Source: Cryptomeria japonica
Lineage: Eukaryota > Streptophyta > Pinopsida > Cupressales > Cupressaceae
Direction: 5' to 3'
Assembly: GCF_030272615.1 (NCBI RefSeq)
Contig: NC_081410.1
Location: forward strand, 221,271,415-221,335,414
Length of the DNA: 64,000 nucleotides
The notes beneath the pieces were generated by a model that was not told the DNA's origin, made no database searches, and saw only the letters and a list, made by a program, of their open reading frames with translations. Each line of letters opens with the position of its first letter. The stretch's first letter is position 1. The position numbers were made by a program, and so were the translations under genes. Positions 58,701 to 64,000 of the stretch are shown piece after piece.

Positions 58701-58951
58701 TGTTGGAATCTAAGAACATTGAGAGGGGGGCTGAATCAGTGTTCTATTGGTAATGTTAGATTTGAATGTATTCCTTATTAACCGGTTAACAATAAATAAA
58801 ATTAGAATGCATACACCAAATAACACAAAGAAAGACAACACTATAGCACCAATATTTATACGTAGAGAACCCTGCAAAGGGAAAAACCATAGTGGGGTTG
58901 ATACCACCAATATCTCAGAACAAAACCCTAAAATCAAGGATAGTATGAACA
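58701..58951 (-). mobile_element. Copia-type LTR end fragment
   Basis: TGTTGGAATCTAAGAACATT then GAGAGGGGGGCTGAATCAGT matches the start of the LTR of H (TGTTAGGCC...GAGAGGGGAGGGGTGAATCAGT) in the same orientation. AGAGAACCCTGCAAAGGG and AAAACCATAGTGGGG are the conserved first-exon-like block of these LTRs. No other part of the element is present. Confidence 0.6.
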
Positions 58952-59039
58952 TGTAGGGGATGCCAAGCCATCCCCAAGGTAGACAAGGACATCTTAGACG
59001 TCCCTTAATTATCCGAGGGACAACTAGACGTCCCCTATA
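58952..59039. mobile_element. Possible small inverted-repeat (MITE-like) element
   Basis: Left end TGTAGGGGATG and right end CGTCCCCTATA are inverted repeats with 9 of 11 matches, 88 bp apart. Internal GACGTCCC phrases repeat twice. No target duplication was established. Confidence 0.3.
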
Positions 59040-59045
59040 GAAAAT

Positions 59046-61600
59046 CAATTTTTATAGTGTGTAAAACAATAGTTGATAACAATTAAAAAAAGATTATTAA
59101 ATATGTCATGACAACTTTAAAAAATATTATAAAGCAACAACATTTATGACACCAATAAATATCATGGTATTATTATAACATTAATTAAATTAATCATGAC
59201 AAATAACAACAATAGATACGTCACATGATTCAAATTCACAGTTGATGATATAAGTTATATAATGGTTATAACTACCACCAATAATTTGGATTTATGACTT
59301 CATTGTATATCAGACTTTAAACAGCTTAACCTAACTTCTATCTTAAATATTATTCCTTTATAATATTGTAATCTTAAATATACATAGGAAACAAAGACCA
59401 AATTTTATATTAAGAAACAAAGAAAATGGAAACAGATTTGAAATGAGAGATCTGGTCAAAGATTTTGATCACGGGTATTGGAGGAAATACAAGGTTGAAT
59501 TTGTAACTGTTTGAATATTTAATTTTATAAAAACAAATGTTCTAAGAAAAAATAGTTGTGTGCAACCCTAAAACTAGTGCCCTGACGTAGATCAAAATGA
59601 ATTTCAAAAAATAATGCAAGCATTATAAAACTATTTTGCAACCTTTAAAAAAAGTGATATTCCTACACAAAAAATGCTCACACTATTTACTCCATGCAAT
59701 TTCTTCTGCTTCTGCTGGTCACACCAAAAGTGATATTATATTGGCTAATCCAAACTTAAAGCACAATAATTTTATGGTTGCTCCCCCCCTTGTTTTGTAA
59801 CTTGCATTTTTTGTTTTGGTTTTGGTTTGTTTCATTCACCCTATAAGATACATGGCTTCTCCAATCTGTTGATTCTATAAACTTGTACAAGCTTTTTCCT
59901 ACAGATTTCCCAGTTCCAATAGGTTTCGGTTGTAATTAAACTAGTTCCAAAAAGTCATGATTTTTGTATAGCACGAAGATCTTGGTGGTGCTCACAGAAT
60001 TAGATGCATCGATAACACAAAATTTAGTAAGTCATTTTGGAAACAGATTAGCCGCATTCTTGTGAAAATTTGATAATTTTCCATTCCTAGCAACATGAAT
60101 CTGGAGGCTGGAGATGATCAGCTCAAGAAAACCAAGGTTAGTTAGCATTACAATTCTATAGATTTGAAGTCCTCTCTCATGTCTTAGCTTATAAGATTAT
60201 TGTTTTGGAAAAGTTATTCACTGACAATGCTTCCACCTTATGCATCTTTGTGAAATCTGTGAAAAAAAATGGTGAGATTTGAATTGGCCACCCATCTTAT
60301 AATTTTCTTTGTGAGACTTTTTATGTGTTGCTTCAAGCAGCTTAGCCACTCACCAATGGTGGAAATTTCATCATACTTTCGGGAATAGGTTTGGAGCATT
60401 CATTATGGGTCGATTTAGAAGGTTGGGTAAGAGGATAAATTATAGTCTCTACTCTAGCTACCGGCTAGATGTAGAACTTTAGGTACTAGTAACAAGGATT
60501 CTGTGATTTTTTTTGGATTTTAAATTACAGTCTCTCCTCTGGTTACCTGAGTTGGATGTTTAACTCAATTCATTGGATTTACCTGAGTTGGATGCTTAGT
60601 TGGATGTTTAACTGAACTCATTGGATTTTAAATTAAATTCTTGCTCTATATACCTAGATTTGGATATTTATGCATAAATTAATTCATTGGATTTCAAATT
60701 ATAGTCTACTAGGCAATATGTGGAATTCTGGGTATTAGAAATAGGGATTTTGTTTAACTAAGTTAGGGTAGAAGATGTTTCACTGAATTTTTTAGATTTT
60801 AAATTACATTTTTCAAATTATCTCACACAAAAGTAATATATAATCTTCATTCTGAAAATAAAATAAAAAATTGAAATTTTACAAGAAATCGGGTGTAGGG
60901 TACACATTAAGATGAGCCATTCCAGATGACCTTTAAGGACTTGTTTTGTTTTTCAATTGAACGTGTTTGGCTTAAGAACCTTGAAAAACACAGCTTAGAA
61001 TTTCAGTTTCAAGTTGATGAATAGTGCACATTCATTTACTTCAGAACCCCTAGTAAAGATTAAATGATCCATTTCTTTAAAAATAAAAAAATAATATAAA
61101 ATATGCAAATACTTATAACATAAAAATATATTCTTTTAAATAAATATATTCTAAATAATGCTTCATTATTCTCTTTCAATCTGGATGTCCAAGCATGCCA
61201 AATCAAAAAATAAAATAAATATATATATTTTGTAAGTTACATAAAACTAATTACATAAAACTAGGAAACAAAAAGATCACATCAAACCAAAAAATTGTTA
61301 TATATTGTGTTACAATTTGCTATTTAAAAACTAAAACTCAATACACTCATTAGAAGAGACAATAAAAGCTATCAATTTGCATGTAGAGCCATAAGAAGGC
61401 ATGCAAAAACTCCACACATCTCTAACTAAACAACCACTTTATTTTATTCTTTTGGTTGATCACAAAAACCTACAAAATAAAAGCCAATTGTCCAAGTTCA
61501 AATCTGTCATCAAGGATTGGTATGATTACAAATAAAATCAAAGCAAATCAAAAGCCAATTTTCCAAGTTCAAATCTGTCACCAACGATTATTATGATTAC
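59046..61600. other. Non-coding AT-rich DNA
   Basis: No LTR element recognised. Short repeats such as GAGTTGGATGTTTAACT (60550-60620) and AAGCCAATT(G/T)TCCAAGTTCAAATCTGTCA (61480 and 61552) occur. One possible small exon at 60095 is listed separately. Confidence 0.4.
60095..60136 (+). other. Possible first coding exon (weak)
   Basis: An ATG opens 14 codons (MNLEAGDDQLKKTK) ending at AAG|GTTAGT, an acceptable plant splice donor. No downstream exon was found and the stretch is short enough to arise by chance. Confidence 0.12.
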
Positions 61601-61643
61601 AAATAAAATCAAAGCATTATAAGAAATAAAGTTGTAGAACATA

Positions 61644-61829
61644 CCTTAGAGAAGCCATGAGTTGTGGGTGATTGTAGAGCAAACGATGAGCTCCTCTCCT
61701 AATGAGGCCATAAAATATGTTTGCCCACATAAGTGTTCTAGGCAAATATATGGGGAGAAACCTTGGGGGAGGAATACACAATATAAGTGGCCAGAAAACT
61801 AGTAATAATGCAATCATGATAGAAGCCAT
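61644..61829 (-). CDS. Possible first exon of an unknown gene
   Basis: On the minus strand an ATG at 61829 (or an in-frame one at 61844) opens about 62 codons: a hydrophobic start (MASIMIALLLVFWPLIL, signal- or membrane-anchor-like), a Pro-rich turn (CIPPPRFLPIYLPR) and a basic end (IRRGAHRLLYNHPQL). It ends at the strong plant donor AAG|GTATGT at 61644. A TATA-like CTATATATA lies about 60 bp upstream of the ATG (61888-61896). No second exon was recognised in the next kilobase and I know no family for it. Chance is a real alternative. Confidence 0.25.
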
Positions 61830-61994
61830 CACACTTCCAAACAATTGAGTTCGGGTTTAAACACTAAAAAATATACAGTTTATACAATATATATAGGGCA
61901 GCTAATTCAAGGTATTTTAAATAAAAAATTGGAAATCTAAATTGGTTGTTAAGTTTACTGTTGTAAATAACTTGACTTAGTTGTTCTTGATTTC

Positions 61995-63315
61995 TTAAGT
62001 TTACTATTGTTGATATGAATGTCCACAAAATGTGGAAGCATTGGTAAGGTAAGTGAACTGTTTGACAAAATGCCGCAAAGAAAATGTGATTTTATGGAAT
62101 GTCGTGAATGCGTGAAATGTATAAAATGAGTATGGTGAAAAAGATCTAGAAACTTTCAAGCAAATGCCATTGGCAGGTGTGAATACAAATTCCACAACCT
62201 TTCAAAGCATCCTCTCTTCCTTTGAGCTTTAGAACAGGGTATGAACATCCATAAAAGCACAAAGGAAAGAGAAATATTGTCATATGTTGTAGTTGCAACT
62301 GGCTTGGTAGAAGTATATGCACAATGTAGAAGCATTAAGAAGGCAAGAGAATTGTTTTAAATAACACCTCAAAGAAATGTGATCACATGGAATACACACA
62401 AATGGATATGTTGAAAAGGCTTTAAAAACCTTCAAGCAAATGCAATTGGCAGGTGTGAAGTCAAATTCTACAACCTTTGCTAGCATCCTTCCTGCTGTCC
62501 AAAAATGGGAGCTTTGGAACATGGTATGGATATCCATCGAAGCATAAAGGATAGAGAAATATTTTCAGATGTTGTAGTAGCAACTGCCTTGGTAGACATG
62601 TATGAAAAATGTGGAGGACGCACAGACAAAGCATGTGAAGTGTTTGACAGAATACCTCAAAGAAATTTGATCTCATGGATTGCCATGATTGCAGGATAAA
62701 CTTAAACTAGATTTGTTGAAAAGGCATTAGAATCTTTCAAGAAAACACAAGTGGAGATTATACCTGAAAGAAATGTGGTGTCATGGAATAATGTGATTGA
62801 ATGATATGCACTCCATGGATTTGTTGAAATGGCTTTAGAAAATTTCAAGCAAATGCAATTGGTAGGTGTAAAGCCAAATGCCACAACCTTTGCAAGCATC
62901 CTCCATGATTGTGCCAAAATGGGAGCTTTGAAATAGGGCATGGACATCCATTAAAGTATAAAGGATTGAAGAATTTTTTGAGATGTTGTAGTTGCAACTT
63001 CCCTAGTTGACATGTTGTAAATTGTGGTCCAGCATAGACAAGACATTTCAATTGTTTGACAGAATGCCTCAAGGAAATGCAGTTTCATGGACTGCAATGA
63101 TTGCAGGATATGTACAAAATGGATTCATTGAAAAGGTTGTAGAAACTTTCAAACAAATGCAATTGGCAGGTTTAAAGCTAGATTTCACAACCTTTGTTAG
63201 CATCCTTCCTGCTTGTCCCAAAATAGGAGCTTTGGAACAGGGTGTGGATATCCATCAAGAAAAATGCTTTTCATGTTTCCCTGTTAATATGGTTCAAGAT
63301 TCAATGAGAATTTGA
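61995..63315 (+). pseudogene. PLS-type PPR protein pseudogene
   Basis: About five repeats of ~300 bp with the recurring series QRN(L/V)(I/V)SW..MIAGY, FVEKALE.FKQMQLAGVK, TTF.SILPAC, GALE.G.DIH, DVVVAT.LVDMY.KC and VFDR(M/I)PQ. This is the classical plant PPR pattern of organelle RNA-binding and editing factors. The best frames are 62505-62699 (GALEHGMDIHRSIKDREIF, TALVDMYEKCG) and 63007-63315 (RMPQGNAVSWTAMIAGYVQNG). Frames switch repeatedly and stops abound, for example near 62698, 62803 and 62935, so no protein results. There is no start, transit peptide or E/DYW end. It is a fragment of an amplified PPR gene. Similar modules suggest internal duplication as well. Confidence 0.85.
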
Positions 63316-64000
63316 TGTCTTTTTCATCCTATAAACTAGTGTAGAAGCCAATAGGTACTAGCTCCAGTGCTTTTGCATGATCGTTAAAAAATGGCCCTTC
63401 AACCATTTCTTAACTTGACTCTGGTGTTAAGATTGGTGAATATTTTCTTTTCTATTTTTATGCAATGGGTATCAACTCTTCTACTGCCAACCTTTTTGTA
63501 GACTAACCCTTTTTTTTCCTTTTTTTTTCATTTTGTAATGGCCAGAAGAGAAAGGGTATGCTTCAATTCATCCAACACTGAATTGTCTCACTATTTACAT
63601 GGATGTAGGTACAAGTTTAGGCTTCATGTAATTCAATTATAAAGTATTATTTTATAAATGATTGGAAAGTATAACAAAGAGGCTCAACCATGTCCATCAC
63701 CATAGCTTGTTTTGTAAGGAGTTTCCAAAATTCATTACTTAATTGTACAAGTATATTTGTTTTAGGTGATGATGAGCAGGAACTTATATGTTTGTTGTTG
63801 ATATAGACATTTGAAAAATTGAGATGTGTAATGGTATATTATATGAAAGCATTCTGAATCTTGAAGATCTCAAGCAAATATGAAAAGATAATAAAAACTA
63901 TCAACGAAATCTTATGAAGGGATCACACCAACCTCCCTCCTCATTGTCATTCCTATCCTTCCAATGAATTGAACATTTCAAGATACTTTGTTCTATTCTT
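63316..64000. other. Non-coding DNA at window end
   Basis: No coding frame, LTR end or repeat could be supported after the last PPR module. Confidence 0.5.

Noticed and set aside
61995-63315. A working PPR gene
   Set aside because: Repeated stops and frame changes, no start and no terminal domain.

Overview
The window is repeat-dominated nuclear DNA from a seed plant with a large genome. It is made of nested, mutated Ty3/gypsy and Ty1/copia-type LTR retrotransposons, a tRNA-derived SINE and a decayed PLS-type PPR repeat array. Old elements full of stops, several elements related to the Tat/Ogre group, and an amplified PPR relic fit a gymnosperm, probably a conifer. That is an inference from style; no marker gene proves it. 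I see no clearly functional host gene.

Layout. 1-1316: AT-rich DNA with a ~205-bp tandem duplication. 1317-2118: an old LTR (element A), followed by leader-like DNA with a minus-strand SINE (2310-2581) bounded by 14-bp target duplications. ~2650-37432: element B, a 5'-truncated Ty3/gypsy element. Its RT gene is split at 3616/30193 by element C (3617-30192, exact 5-bp duplication TGTTG). C is a Tat-like element with a G-patch after protease, two RNase H domains and an antisense plant mobile domain (PMD) gene with its own TATA box and intron. C is itself split twice: its 5' LTR by D (3974-8130, minus strand, non-autonomous), and its RT gene by E (16500-21590), a 5'-deleted relative of C that carries a second antisense PMD gene.

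B's 3' part has integrase, then a sense ORF of ~950 codons of unknown function (33670-36618), then an LTR end (37432), a primer-binding site and a gag gene (element F, 37783-39895). B and F therefore look like members of one family joined through one LTR. 40016-49346: a copia-type LTR (G) split by H (41180-49147, minus strand, TSD CATAT). H is structurally complete but RT-less, with a coiled-coil/zinc-knuckle ORF and a ~1060-codon unknown ORF. 50514-56456: I, a minus-strand chromovirus with gag, protease, RT, RNase H, integrase and chromodomain. 56457-61600: non-coding DNA with a copia LTR end and a small inverted-repeat element. 61644-61829: a possible short exon. 61995-63315: the PPR pseudogene.

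The strongest observations are: (1) the antisense PMD gene kept in two related elements with matching TATA, short exon, intron and PMD exon; (2) a palindromic motif around TCGTACGA repeated both in the 5' leader of C and in its PMD intron; (3) RT-less element H with two large ORFs; (4) the second, plant-type RNase H lying before RT in B but after the first RNase H in C. Nearly all ORFs have stops or frameshifts, so the copies here are fossils of such systems, not active ones.
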